Shown here: positions 27,141 to 34,412 of the stretch, piece by piece | Numbering within the stretch: position 1 is the stretch's first letter | Layout of the letters: each line of letters starts with the position of its first letter | Assembly: GCA_016928525.1 (NCBI GenBank) | Contig: JAFGKO010000210.1 | Span: 1 to 42,262, forward strand | Direction: 5' to 3' | Origin: Anaerolineales bacterium | Lineage (GTDB): Bacteria; Chloroflexota; Anaerolineae; Anaerolineales; Villigracilaceae | DNA: 42,262 nucleotides | The notes under the pieces: model-generated | What the model saw: the letters and a program-made list of their open reading frames with translations, nothing else | What the model was told of the DNA's origin: nothing | The model's database searches: none | Made by a program: the position numbers and the translations under genes

Positions 27141-28088
27141 ATGATCGTCACAACCAAAAAACTGTTCGAAGCCGCCTATGGCAAATATGCCATTGGCGCA
27201 TATAACATCAACAACCTGGAGCAGTGCATGGGCCTGTTCCGGGGCAACCTGGATAGCCAGGCGCCTTTCATCATCCAGATCAGCAAAGGCGCGCGTTCTT
27301 ACACCGACAAGCGTATGTTGGAAGCCATGATCCGTACCGCCGATGAAATCTTCCCGGAATCCATCTTTGCAGTCCACCTGGACCACGGCGACGAAGAGGC
27401 ATGCTACGACTGCATCAACAGTGGGTTCTACAGCTCGGTCATGATCGATGCCAGTCACGCGCCGTTCGACGAGAATATTGCCATCACCAAACGTGTGGTG
27501 GATGCGGCGCATGCCAAAGGCATCGTGGTCGAGGCCGAGTTGGGACAACTGGGCGGCGTAGAGGAGCATGTCAGCGTAGCGGAAGCGGACGCCAAACTGA
27601 CTGATCCCGACCAGGCCAAGGAATTCGTCGAGCGCAGCGGCTGTGACTCGCTGGCCTGCGCGATCGGCACCAGCCACGGCGCCTTCAAATTCAGTGGCAC
27701 GCAGGGCCTGCACTTCGATGTGCTCGAAGAGATCCAGAAGCGCCTGCCCGGCTTCCCGCTGGTGATGCACGGTTCCAGCTCGGTGCCCCAGGATGAAGTG
27801 GAGCGCATCAACAAGGCCGGCGGGGACTTGAAGGGCGCCAAGGGCGTGGATGCCGACCAGTTCAAGCGCGCCGCCGAACTGGGCGTGACCAAGATCAACA
27901 TCGACACCGATGGCCGCCTGGTCTGGACGCGCGTGCACCGCGAGTTCTTCCTGGAAAAGCCTGAGAACTTCGACCTGCGCCCGCCGGGAAAGGTCTTCAT
28001 GGCCGAGTACGCCAAATTCATCGCCGGGAAGAACGAGAAGCTCGGCAGCGCCGGTCAGTTGGAGGCGGTGCGCAAGCTGGTTAGCTAG
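27141..28088 (+). CDS. fba: class II fructose-bisphosphate aldolase
   Basis: A 315-residue zinc aldolase that interconverts fructose 1,6-bisphosphate with dihydroxyacetone phosphate and glyceraldehyde 3-phosphate. Visible sites: Asp81/His82 in VHLDHGD, Glu133 in VEAELGQLGG, His179 in GTSHGAFK, His210 in LVMHGSSS and KINIDTD near the phosphate site. RBS TGGAG before the ATG. Some class II members act on other phospho-sugars, but the full motif set favours Fba. A clear terminator follows. Confidence 0.95.
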   Translation: MIVTTKKLFEAAYGKYAIGAYNINNLEQCMGLFRGNLDSQAPFIIQISKGARSYTDKRMLEAMIRTADEIFPESIFAVHLDHGDEEACYDCINSGFYSSVMIDASHAPFDENIAITKRVVDAAHAKGIVVEAELGQLGGVEEHVSVAEADAKLTDPDQAKEFVERSGCDSLACAIGTSHGAFKFSGTQGLHFDVLEEIQKRLPGFPLVMHGSSSVPQDEVERINKAGGDLKGAKGVDADQFKRAAELGVTKINIDTDGRLVWTRVHREFFLEKPENFDLRPPGKVFMAEYAKFIAGKNEKLGSAGQLEAVRKLVS

Positions 28089-28105
28089 GTTTTTGAATAC
28101 ACACA

Positions 28106-28136
28106 AAAAATCCCACTCACAACGAGCGGGATTTTT
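28106..28136 (+). terminator. intrinsic terminator of fba
   Basis: AAAAATCCC (28106-28114) and CTC pair with GAG and GGGATTTTT (28128-28136), with one mismatch and a five-base loop. Confidence 0.88.
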
Positions 28137-28196
28137 ATGTTAAGGTTTCGTTGCTGGCTCTGACTCATTTTTTTACATTGAGGCAAACCGCGACAG

Positions 28197-28202
28197 TATA
28201 AT
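28197..28202 (+). promoter_or_regulatory. -10 box of NUDIX gene
   Basis: TATAAT 17 bases before the NUDIX start; the -35 (TTTACA, 19-base spacing) is weak. The leader would be short. Confidence 0.45.
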
Positions 28203-28219
28203 TTGCATCAGGAGTTCCC

Positions 28220-28720
28220 ATGCCAGTCTCAGACCAGGGCGTCAGCCTCGACCGTTATATGCTCATCCCGCGCACGGCGATTTTCGTGCGGCGTGGGGAC
28301 GCGTACCTGTTGCTCAAGGGCGCGCCGACTAAACGCCTGTGGGCGGGCAAATACAACGGCCTCGGCGGGCATGTGGAGCAGGGGGAGGATGTGCTGTCTG
28401 CGGCAAAGCGCGAGTTGCTGGAGGAGACCGGTCTCGCAGCGGACTTGTGGCTGTGTGGAACGGTGGCTGTGGATACCGGTCAGAACCCCGGGATCTGCTT
28501 ATATGTCTTTAGCGGGGAATGTGGACAGGGCGAGCCAAAGCCATCGGAAGAGGGAGCAGCCGAATGGGTCCCGTTCGAGGCGCTGGGCGAGTTGCCGGTC
28601 GTGGAGGATTTGCCGGTCTTACTGGGTCGCATCCACGCGATGAGGCGCGGTGATGTCCCCTTTGCGGCGCGTTCGTTTTATGATGAGGATGGAAAGCTGG
28701 TTGTTAAATTTGGAGACTGA
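28220..28720 (+). CDS. NUDIX hydrolase
   Basis: A 166-residue NUDIX hydrolase that cleaves nucleoside-diphosphate-linked compounds. The Nudix box GHVEQGEDVLSAAKRELL (from Gly50) plus EETGL matches GX5EX7REUXEEXGU. AGGAG is 5 bases before the ATG. MutT-like nucleotide clean-up is possible. It converges with the histidine kinase gene over a palindrome. Confidence 0.95.
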   Translation: MPVSDQGVSLDRYMLIPRTAIFVRRGDAYLLLKGAPTKRLWAGKYNGLGGHVEQGEDVLSAAKRELLEETGLAADLWLCGTVAVDTGQNPGICLYVFSGECGQGEPKPSEEGAAEWVPFEALGELPVVEDLPVLLGRIHAMRRGDVPFAARSFYDEDGKLVVKFGD

Positions 28721-28725
28721 ACGGT

Positions 28726-28778
28726 GGTCGAGTAGGCGGCGGGTTTCGATATGGCGAGAAAGCGCCGCCTACTCAACC
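28726..28778. repeat. GGTCGAGTAGGCGGC hairpin (copy 2 of the 2605 element)
   Basis: GGTCGAGTAGGCGGC (28726-28740) pairs, with one mismatch or GT pair, with GCCGCCTACTCAACC (28764-28778); the loop contains GGTTTCGATA. It lies between convergent genes and may stop transcription from either side. Confidence 0.8.
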
Positions 28779-28796
28779 AGCGTCGAGGTAAATAAT

Positions 28797-29972
28797 CTAT
28801 CCTTCCCCCTGCCAGACCGGTAAATACATCGTGAAGGTGCTGCCTTTGTTGAGTTCGCTTTCCACTTCTAGGACGCCCTTGTGTTGCTGGATGACCTGGC
28901 GCGTGATGGACAATCCCAGCCCGATGCCGCCGAACAGGTCGCCCTCGTGTTTCTCCAGGTGATAGAAGCGGTCGAAGATGCGCGGTCGCGTGTTGGGCGA
29001 GATGCCAATGCCGTGATCTTCTACGGTAATAAAAACCTGCCCCTTCCCATTTTTCAAGCGGATTTCCACATCCCCGCCTCTGGGGCTGAACTTGATGGCA
29101 TTGTCCACCAGGGCCATCAACGCGCGCTCCAATGACTTGGGGTCGCCTGAAACAGGAGGCAGGTTGCGGTCTTCTGTCAGGCTGAGATGCACGCCGCGCT
29201 GGGCGGCCTGGGTCTTGTATTGCTCCAGGACCGTCGAGGCGACTTCGCCCATTTCCACAGCCTGGAAGTCAGGCAGCACCAGGTCCAATTCCTGCAGGAA
29301 GAAGATGTCGTTGACCAGCGTGGCGATTTTCTGGACGTTCCTTGTGATCGTGTTTACGGCCTGCGTCAATTGAGCCTTGTTGAGCATGCCGCTTTGCAGG
29401 ATTTCCAAGTAGCCGCTGGCGGCCATCAGGGGCGTACGCAGTTCATGCGCCACATTGGTTAGGAACTCGCGCCGGGCCACTTCCTCTTCGGCCAGCTTTT
29501 GATAGGCCTGCGCCAGTTCTCGCGCTCGCAGGCGCAGGTCTTCGACCGCCATCTCGTCATTTTCACGCAGGCGGTTACTGATCTCGCGCACCATGGCCAA
29601 CGAGACGCTGCTGCTGTGGTTGAGCACGTCGTCGAAGGCTTCTTTCTCCAACTCCAAGGCTACCAGGTTCGTTTTTGCGGTCACAGTGGCGGCGCGGGGC
29701 GCGTTGTGGATCAGTCCCATTTCGCCGAAGAAATCCCCCGGCGCAAGCGTTTTCAGCAGACGCTCTTCCGACTGGTTGATGTTCTTGGTAACCTCGACTT
29801 CGCCTTCCAGGATCATGTAGAAGGTGGTCTCGACTTTGTTTTCGCGGCACAGCACGGTCCCTGACGGGTAGCTGTGCACTTTGCTATGGGTGATGAGTTT
29901 CTGCACTTCATCCGGCGTGATGCCAGGAAAGGCTCTCGGGATGATTCTGCTCGGTGCGCGCCTGGTTGTCAT
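28797..29972 (-). CDS. soluble histidine kinase with cyclic-nucleotide-binding sensor domain
   Basis: A 391-residue kinase. Residues about 18-130 form a cNMP-binding domain (PGDFFGEMGLIHNAPRAATV at 78-97 carries the phosphate-binding cassette with Arg93). A helical linker leads to a HisKA domain with His176 in NVAHELRTPL, then an ATPase domain with Asn291 (VDNAIKFS), DHGIGIS (319-325) and GLGLSI (351-356). No membrane segment. No response regulator is adjacent, so it is an orphan here. No SD is seen before the ATG, so it may be leaderless. Confidence 0.95.
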   Translation of the reverse strand: MTTRRAPSRIIPRAFPGITPDEVQKLITHSKVHSYPSGTVLCRENKVETTFYMILEGEVEVTKNINQSEERLLKTLAPGDFFGEMGLIHNAPRAATVTAKTNLVALELEKEAFDDVLNHSSSVSLAMVREISNRLRENDEMAVEDLRLRARELAQAYQKLAEEEVARREFLTNVAHELRTPLMAASGYLEILQSGMLNKAQLTQAVNTITRNVQKIATLVNDIFFLQELDLVLPDFQAVEMGEVASTVLEQYKTQAAQRGVHLSLTEDRNLPPVSGDPKSLERALMALVDNAIKFSPRGGDVEIRLKNGKGQVFITVEDHGIGISPNTRPRIFDRFYHLEKHEGDLFGGIGLGLSITRQVIQQHKGVLEVESELNKGSTFTMYLPVWQGEG

Positions 29973-30006
29973 GTGATAATTTTAACATACACAGTTTGAT
30001 GGAATC

Positions 30007-30555
30007 TCACCCATTTGGGGTATGCCGGTTTTGGGCTTTGATTGCCGCATCGATCTCAGGGTGAAGCTGCCAGCTTCCACCTGAGTAAACCTGCTTGTCC
30101 CAGGGAAAGATGACCAGCGCGTCGCTGACCAGGGCGGTGAAGTCCGGTTGCGGATCGGCCCAGGAATGGGCGATCAGGCTGACGGTCCAGACTTGACGCG
30201 CGCCGCGCTCGAGCGCTCTCGAGGCAACAAGCGCCAGCGTCTCGCCCGAATCGGCGATCTCGTCGATCACCGCCACCCTCTGGCCTGTCACCATGGATGA
30301 GACGTCCACCCGCCAAATCGGACTCTGGTACTGCACGATGTCGTTGACTCGCCGCGTCACACGGATAGGGTACAACTCGCGGCGCAAGGCGCAGGCGACA
30401 GCGGTGGCCGGGAACAGCCCGGCGCGAGCAATGCCAATGACGATATCGATGCGCTTATCTCCCAGCCATTCGACTATAGCCTGGTAGAGTTCCCCAAAAC
30501 GCTCCCAGGAGATTTCCTCGATCCCTTTGCGTTGGGCATAATCGTAACCTTTCAT
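30007..30555 (-). CDS. phosphoribosyltransferase, xanthine/guanine (Gpt)-like
   Basis: A 182-residue type I PRTase. The PRPP-binding signature reads RVAVIDEIADSGETLAL, where the usual DD is DE. The N-terminal WERFGELYQAIVEWL, GIARAGLFPATAVACALRRE and a C-terminal FPWDK segment fit xanthine/hypoxanthine or archaeal-type purine PRTases. RBS GGAGG lies inside the previous gene and the start overlaps its stop (ATGA). Probably salvages a purine base; exact base unknown. Confidence 0.88.
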   Translation of the reverse strand: MKGYDYAQRKGIEEISWERFGELYQAIVEWLGDKRIDIVIGIARAGLFPATAVACALRRELYPIRVTRRVNDIVQYQSPIWRVDVSSMVTGQRVAVIDEIADSGETLALVASRALERGARQVWTVSLIAHSWADPQPDFTALVSDALVIFPWDKQVYSGGSWQLHPEIDAAIKAQNRHTPNG

Positions 30556-31532
30556 TGGATGGCCTCCATAAGAAAGGAAAGCAGATTTATCCCGAAATCC
30601 GCCTCCATTTTGCGCGGAAAGATGACGAAGGTTATACCGTGCTTTTTACCGCCATAGGCGAATATTTTATAGCTGTCTCCAGAGGCGATGCTCAGGCAGG
30701 TTTCGGGTGAAGGCGGATCATTGACGGCATACATGCAACGCACGGGCTTGCCCGCAGCGATGAGCTTTCGAACCGCCGGACCGTACTCCACACCCAACCA
30801 ACTGCCGGGAGAAATCGAAAAGGCGCCGACACAACCCTCATCGCAAACATCGACCACGGCGTCTGCACCGATGCTGGTTCCCAGGCCGATGACTCGGGTT
30901 GGATCCACGCCCGGCATCTGGCGGGCGGCTTGATAGGCAGCGCTTGCATCCATCAAAAATTCCTTTGCGTGCGCCCGGTAACCGTCAGAACCGAGGTCGG
31001 CTGGCAGGCTTTCACCGTGGCCGCGAAAGTCAAAGGTGAAGACGGCAAAGGAGAGCTCGGCTGGCATGATTGGGAACAGCCCGTCCGCACTTGGGGTAGG
31101 AGAACCCTGGCCGAGGGGAACAGGCCAATTTTGGAGCCATTTGATGATCGGGCTTGCCTGCCACATGGCCTGCTCCGCCTGGAACTGGTGCATGAGCACG
31201 ACCACAGGCGCATCCGGTTTCCAGGCTGGATAGAAGTAGCCGACCAACTGGCGTCCATCTTCGGCAGTGAACGTTTGACGGATCGGGTTCGTGCTTGGGA
31301 TGAAGACCGGCGTGGGAGTCTCCGATGGTGTGCTCGTCTCTTTAGGCGGCAGCGCCGTAAAGGTTGGCGCGTTCGTTTCTGTAGCCGGGACAGCTGTGGC
31401 GCTGAGAACGGGCATGACTGTGGGCGCCAGTGTTGGAAGAGCTTGGCCTGCTATTCCGAACCCACCCAGGCAGGCGCTCGTGAGAACGATAACTGCTATG
31501 AGTGGAAGAAAAATTTTACGGAACGCTGGCAT
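30552..31532 (-). CDS. alpha/beta-hydrolase-like lipoprotein
   Basis: A 326-residue predicted lipoprotein. Signal peptide with lipobox LTSAC; a Pro/Thr/Ser stalk to residue about 75. The hydrolase domain shows VVLMHQFQAEQAMW, FDFRGHGES, GLGTSIGADAVVDV with the probable nucleophile Ser, and GGKKHGITF for the His. Cysteines in VCDEGCVGAF may form a disulfide. It would act outside the cell membrane. The substrate is unknown. It overlaps the PRTase gene, though their compartments differ. Confidence 0.88.
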   Translation of the reverse strand: MPAFRKIFLPLIAVIVLTSACLGGFGIAGQALPTLAPTVMPVLSATAVPATETNAPTFTALPPKETSTPSETPTPVFIPSTNPIRQTFTAEDGRQLVGYFYPAWKPDAPVVVLMHQFQAEQAMWQASPIIKWLQNWPVPLGQGSPTPSADGLFPIMPAELSFAVFTFDFRGHGESLPADLGSDGYRAHAKEFLMDASAAYQAARQMPGVDPTRVIGLGTSIGADAVVDVCDEGCVGAFSISPGSWLGVEYGPAVRKLIAAGKPVRCMYAVNDPPSPETCLSIASGDSYKIFAYGGKKHGITFVIFPRKMEADFGINLLSFLMEAIQ

Positions 31533-31551
31533 AGTTGGCGCTGTTGCTTCC

Positions 31552-32037
31552 CTATAACTTGTAGCCGATCATGCGCAAGAATCCCTTGCGCCAATTGAGC
31601 CCATTCTCATCTTCTACGCCTTTGGGGGAGAAGCCATCTACCACACCCAGAATGCCGCGCCCCTGCTTGGTCTCAGCCACCAGCACCTCGGTCGGGTTGG
31701 CGCTGGCGCAGAAGACGTGGGCCACTTCGGGGATCATCTTGATGGCATTCAGCACGTTGATGGGGTAGAAGCCCTCGGCCAGGAACAGGATGAATGAGTG
31801 GCCTGCGCCGATAGCCAGCGCGTTGCTCTTGGCCAGTTCGATCATGGCTTCGTCGGTGCCGGACCAACGCACGAGACAATCACCGGATGCCTCGCAAAAG
31901 GCCAGGCCGAACTTGATGCCCGGCACGCTGGTGACCAGGGTCTCGTGCATATCCTCGACGGTCTTGATGAAGTGGGACTGGCCGAGGATGAAATTGATCG
32001 GTTCGGGTTTTTCGATCTTGACAGTTTTGATTTCCAT
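31552..32037 (-). CDS. adenosine-specific kinase family (DUF355)
   Basis: A 161-residue protein matching PF04008 adenosine-specific kinase. Typical stretches: [59 protein letters not shown] and [15 protein letters not shown]. These proteins are best known from thermophiles and archaea. RBS AAGGAGG. Placed before the hydrolase/PRTase pair; a purine-salvage theme is possible but not proved. Confidence 0.93.
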   Translation of the reverse strand: MEIKTVKIEKPEPINFILGQSHFIKTVEDMHETLVTSVPGIKFGLAFCEASGDCLVRWSGTDEAMIELAKSNALAIGAGHSFILFLAEGFYPINVLNAIKMIPEVAHVFCASANPTEVLVAETKQGRGILGVVDGFSPKGVEDENGLNWRKGFLRMIGYKL

Positions 32038-32066
32038 GCTGGTGCCTCCTTTTTGACTTTGGTTGT

Positions 32067-32175
32067 CAGTACTTCACGAAAGTCGGACAATACCCGAAAT
32101 TGGGGGTGCGAGCTGGCGTACGCCAGCTCGCACCCCCCAATTTCGGGCTTCCCTCATCCATTTCGTGATCTACTG
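32067..32175. repeat. long two-tier palindrome (copy 2)
   Basis: Inner arms 32093-32119 and 32120-32147 (core GGGGGTGCGAGC) pair with a single bulged C; outer arms 32067-32081 and 32161-32175 (CACGAAA/TTTCGTG) match at 13 of 15. Linkers of 11 and 13 bases. Same plan as 11374-11457. It lies in the gap 32038-32299, where no gene is seen. Confidence 0.92.
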
Positions 32176-32299
32176 ATTGTAGCAAAAATAGGAATAAGAA
32201 TCTATCCCGAAAAGGCTCATTTTTTATCAACAATGTCTATACAAATTTAGCGAAAAAACGACTGGAATTGTCCAATTCGGTACATGGGCGGGAGAACCC

Positions 32300-32839
32300 C
32301 TAAAACCTGAAGCCTGGAAACAGGCGTTCCAGCAGTTGCAAGAATTCGGAGTCGATGCCATTGCCGCCGATGTAGTGGGGCGCCAGCGCCAGGCCACCGA
32401 TGGCATACATGAGCGAGATGGCTGCGCCACCGATAGCAAGAGCGCCACCTACAGCCAGCCCGCCTGCCGCAGCCAGGATGCCGATGGACAGTCCGCCGAG
32501 AGCGAATAATCCAAACCCCAGACCGCCCAACGCAACGCCGCCTGCAGCCAGCCCGCCGATGGCCAGTCCACCGATGGCAATGTTGCCAATTGCGATGACA
32601 CCTTTGGCGACACGTGGCATACCGGTTTCGGGATCGATGCCCTGGGCGATGTGGATGAGCGGCCAACCGAACAGCTCGGCCTCGGATTTGTATTCATAAT
32701 TCCAGCCGTATCCATAGCCGGAATATACGACTTTCGGTGCAGCCTCGGTGCGCGGACGCCCGTCCAGCCACTCGCCGCAATAGCGGCATTTGATGGCGTT
32801 ATCCTGGATTTGTTCTGCGCAATAGGGACAGGTTTTCAT
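32300..32839 (-). CDS. zinc-ribbon protein with long Gly/Ala/Ile repeat
   Basis: A 179-residue protein. Start at 32839 chosen for its AAGGAG and the immediate zinc ribbon (Cys4, Cys7, Cys18, Cys21: CPYCAEQIQDNAIKCRYC). After a Trp/Tyr-rich linker come ten or so repeats of the type IAIGGLAIGG (residues about 75-155). The repeats are hydrophobic, Gly-spaced, and could form membrane helices or a beta-solenoid. A short helix closes the protein. Zinc-ribbon/GG-repeat combinations are seen in uncharacterised bacterial proteins. Function unknown. Confidence 0.82.
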   Translation of the reverse strand: MKTCPYCAEQIQDNAIKCRYCGEWLDGRPRTEAAPKVVYSGYGYGWNYEYKSEAELFGWPLIHIAQGIDPETGMPRVAKGVIAIGNIAIGGLAIGGLAAGGVALGGLGFGLFALGGLSIGILAAAGGLAVGGALAIGGAAISLMYAIGGLALAPHYIGGNGIDSEFLQLLERLFPGFRF

Positions 32840-32840
32840 G

Positions 32841-33401
32841 TCAATTCTCCTTCTGTCCATAGAAGACCAGTAACGTACTCCCATATTTTCTTTGATCGAA
32901 TTCTTCCAGATTGTTCAATTCCAGTTCCTGGAACTCTTTGGGATCGATCTGCACAATCGTCCAGCCGGTCTCTGTCAGCCAGTCGGGATTATTGTCCAGC
33001 GCCAGCAGCGCGCGCGACCACATCTGCTTATATTGCGGCGGCGCAATGTAGATAAATTCGAAGCGTTCATCCGGGCGCGCCGCCAGCATGGCGAAGGCGT
33101 CCCCGCGGCGGATCTCGGCCTGCGCCGTAAGCTTACAATGCTCAAGGTTCCATTTGATGGTTTCGATCGGGGCGCGGTTCAGGTCAGTGAAACGCGCCAA
33201 CGCCGCCCCCCGGCTCAAGGCTTCGATACCCACCGCGCCCGTCCCGGCGAACAGGTCCCACCAGGTCGAGTCGACCACATCCCCGGCCAGGATGTTGAAC
33301 AGAGCCTGTTTCACTTTGTCGGTGATCGGGCGCGTGGTATCGCCGGGCACGGACTTTAGCTTGCGTCCGCGCGCCGAGCCGGAGATGACTCTAAGGCTCA
33401 C
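32841..33401 (-). CDS. rsmD: RsmD-like 16S rRNA m2G966 methyltransferase
   Basis: A 186-residue SAM-dependent methyltransferase, close to the usual RsmD size. The N-terminal LRVISGSARGRKLKSVPG and TRPITDKVKQALFNIL are diagnostic; WDLFAGTGAVGIEALSRGA binds SAM. The catalytic NPPY/DPPY motif is replaced by APPQY (Ala120-Tyr124). Starts with GTG, preceded by GGAG. It should modify G966 in 16S rRNA; the altered motif makes activity or mechanism worth a check. Confidence 0.9.
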   Translation of the reverse strand: MSLRVISGSARGRKLKSVPGDTTRPITDKVKQALFNILAGDVVDSTWWDLFAGTGAVGIEALSRGAALARFTDLNRAPIETIKWNLEHCKLTAQAEIRRGDAFAMLAARPDERFEFIYIAPPQYKQMWSRALLALDNNPDWLTETGWTIVQIDPKEFQELELNNLEEFDQRKYGSTLLVFYGQKEN

Positions 33402-33415
33402 TCTGTGTCTCCACC

Positions 33416-33442
33416 CTTGCGAAGGTTTTAAACCTTCGCAAG
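33416..33442. repeat. perfect palindrome overlapping a stop codon
   Basis: CTTGCGAAGGTTT and AAACCTTCGCAAG (13-base arms, one central base). The TAA of the URO-D-family gene (33430-33428) lies at its centre. No T-run follows on the minus strand. Confidence 0.85.
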
Positions 33443-34411
33443 ACTATTTCTGGCTGCCATGATATTCCCGTGCGATGCGATGACGGGTACCACGCAGCCA
33501 GTGGACAGGATGAAGCGCTGGCCTTTGGTCTGTTCGCGGGCGTCTTGCGCTTCATTCAGGACTTCGGCCTGCTCCTGGTACACGAGCGTATCGCGCCCGA
33601 TGCCGCCACAGACCGCGAACCCGGGCATACGGAGCGCTTCGGCCAGCGATGGCGATGCCTCACGGTCGTGCCAGTTGACGATCTGGAACGAAAATTCCGA
33701 GACCAGCTCGAAGTAAATATCACTGCCGTGCAGGTGCAACAGGTTACACCACAGGTCGCTTGCGGGTTCCAGGGTCTGGTAGTCGAAAGGCAGACCGAAG
33801 ACCTTGTACTCGTCCAGGGTGAGCAGCCCAGCCTGGGCGTGCTGGATGGCGTAGAAGACGCCGTCGATGCCGGTTTCGAGCGCCGCTTCGACAAAGCGCC
33901 GTGTGGACAGGGCAATCGTCTCCAGTCCCTTCATTACCGCTTCGGGATATTTGCGGATGTGAGCGATGAGCGTCTCGCCGCCGACCAGGTTTTTGGCTTG
34001 TGCCAGCGGGCTGAAGACCGTTTGCAGCACGGGCGTGTCAGGGCCGAGTCCCGCGCGGATTTGACGGAGGCAGGCCAGTTGTCCCGCCAGATGCGGAGCG
34101 AAAGGTTCTAAGGTAGGCAGGGTTTCCCAGTCCCGCGGTTTTTGGATCACGCGCTTTGTATAGCGCCGTGTCCCTTCGGTGTCGCCCATCCAGGCATCCT
34201 CCACGCCCCAATCCTTCAGGCAGAAAGAGGAAGCAGGTGTGACCTTGACCAGGTCGAAGTCGTAGGTTTTCTGGAAGTGAAGCGTGGCGGCAGCCAGCGT
34301 TTCAGGGGCTTGGTCGTCGACAGGAAAGTGCCGCCACAAGGCCACGGGCGGGCGGTCGAGTTTCTCGTCGGCCAGACAGGCTTGCAGTCGTTCGCGGTGG
34401 GTTTGATTCAT
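33428..34411 (-). CDS. uroporphyrinogen decarboxylase-family protein (not clearly HemE)
   Basis: A 327-residue URO-D superfamily protein. Motifs: LDRPPVALWRHFP, VLQTVFSPLAQAKNL, FYAIQHAQAGLLT, LHLHGSDIY and FILSTGCVVP. HemE proper keeps an N-terminal RQAGRY loop, which is missing here, so this more likely belongs to the URO-D-like methyltransferase group (MtaA/CmuA-like). Start at 34411 set by AGAGG. The last codons (LAKV) come from palindrome DNA. Substrate unknown. Confidence 0.9.
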   Translation of the reverse strand: MNQTHRERLQACLADEKLDRPPVALWRHFPVDDQAPETLAAATLHFQKTYDFDLVKVTPASSFCLKDWGVEDAWMGDTEGTRRYTKRVIQKPRDWETLPTLEPFAPHLAGQLACLRQIRAGLGPDTPVLQTVFSPLAQAKNLVGGETLIAHIRKYPEAVMKGLETIALSTRRFVEAALETGIDGVFYAIQHAQAGLLTLDEYKVFGLPFDYQTLEPASDLWCNLLHLHGSDIYFELVSEFSFQIVNWHDREASPSLAEALRMPGFAVCGGIGRDTLVYQEQAEVLNEAQDAREQTKGQRFILSTGCVVPVIASHGNIMAARNSLAKV

Positions 34412-34412
34412 T

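Noticed and set aside
27051..28106. A 351-codon open frame on the minus strand
   Set aside because: Antisense to fba, which has all aldolase motifs; no RBS or protein family seen.
29973..30006. RBS before the histidine kinase
   Set aside because: No Shine-Dalgarno match was found; an in-frame TAA rules out an earlier start, so the leaderless option is noted instead.
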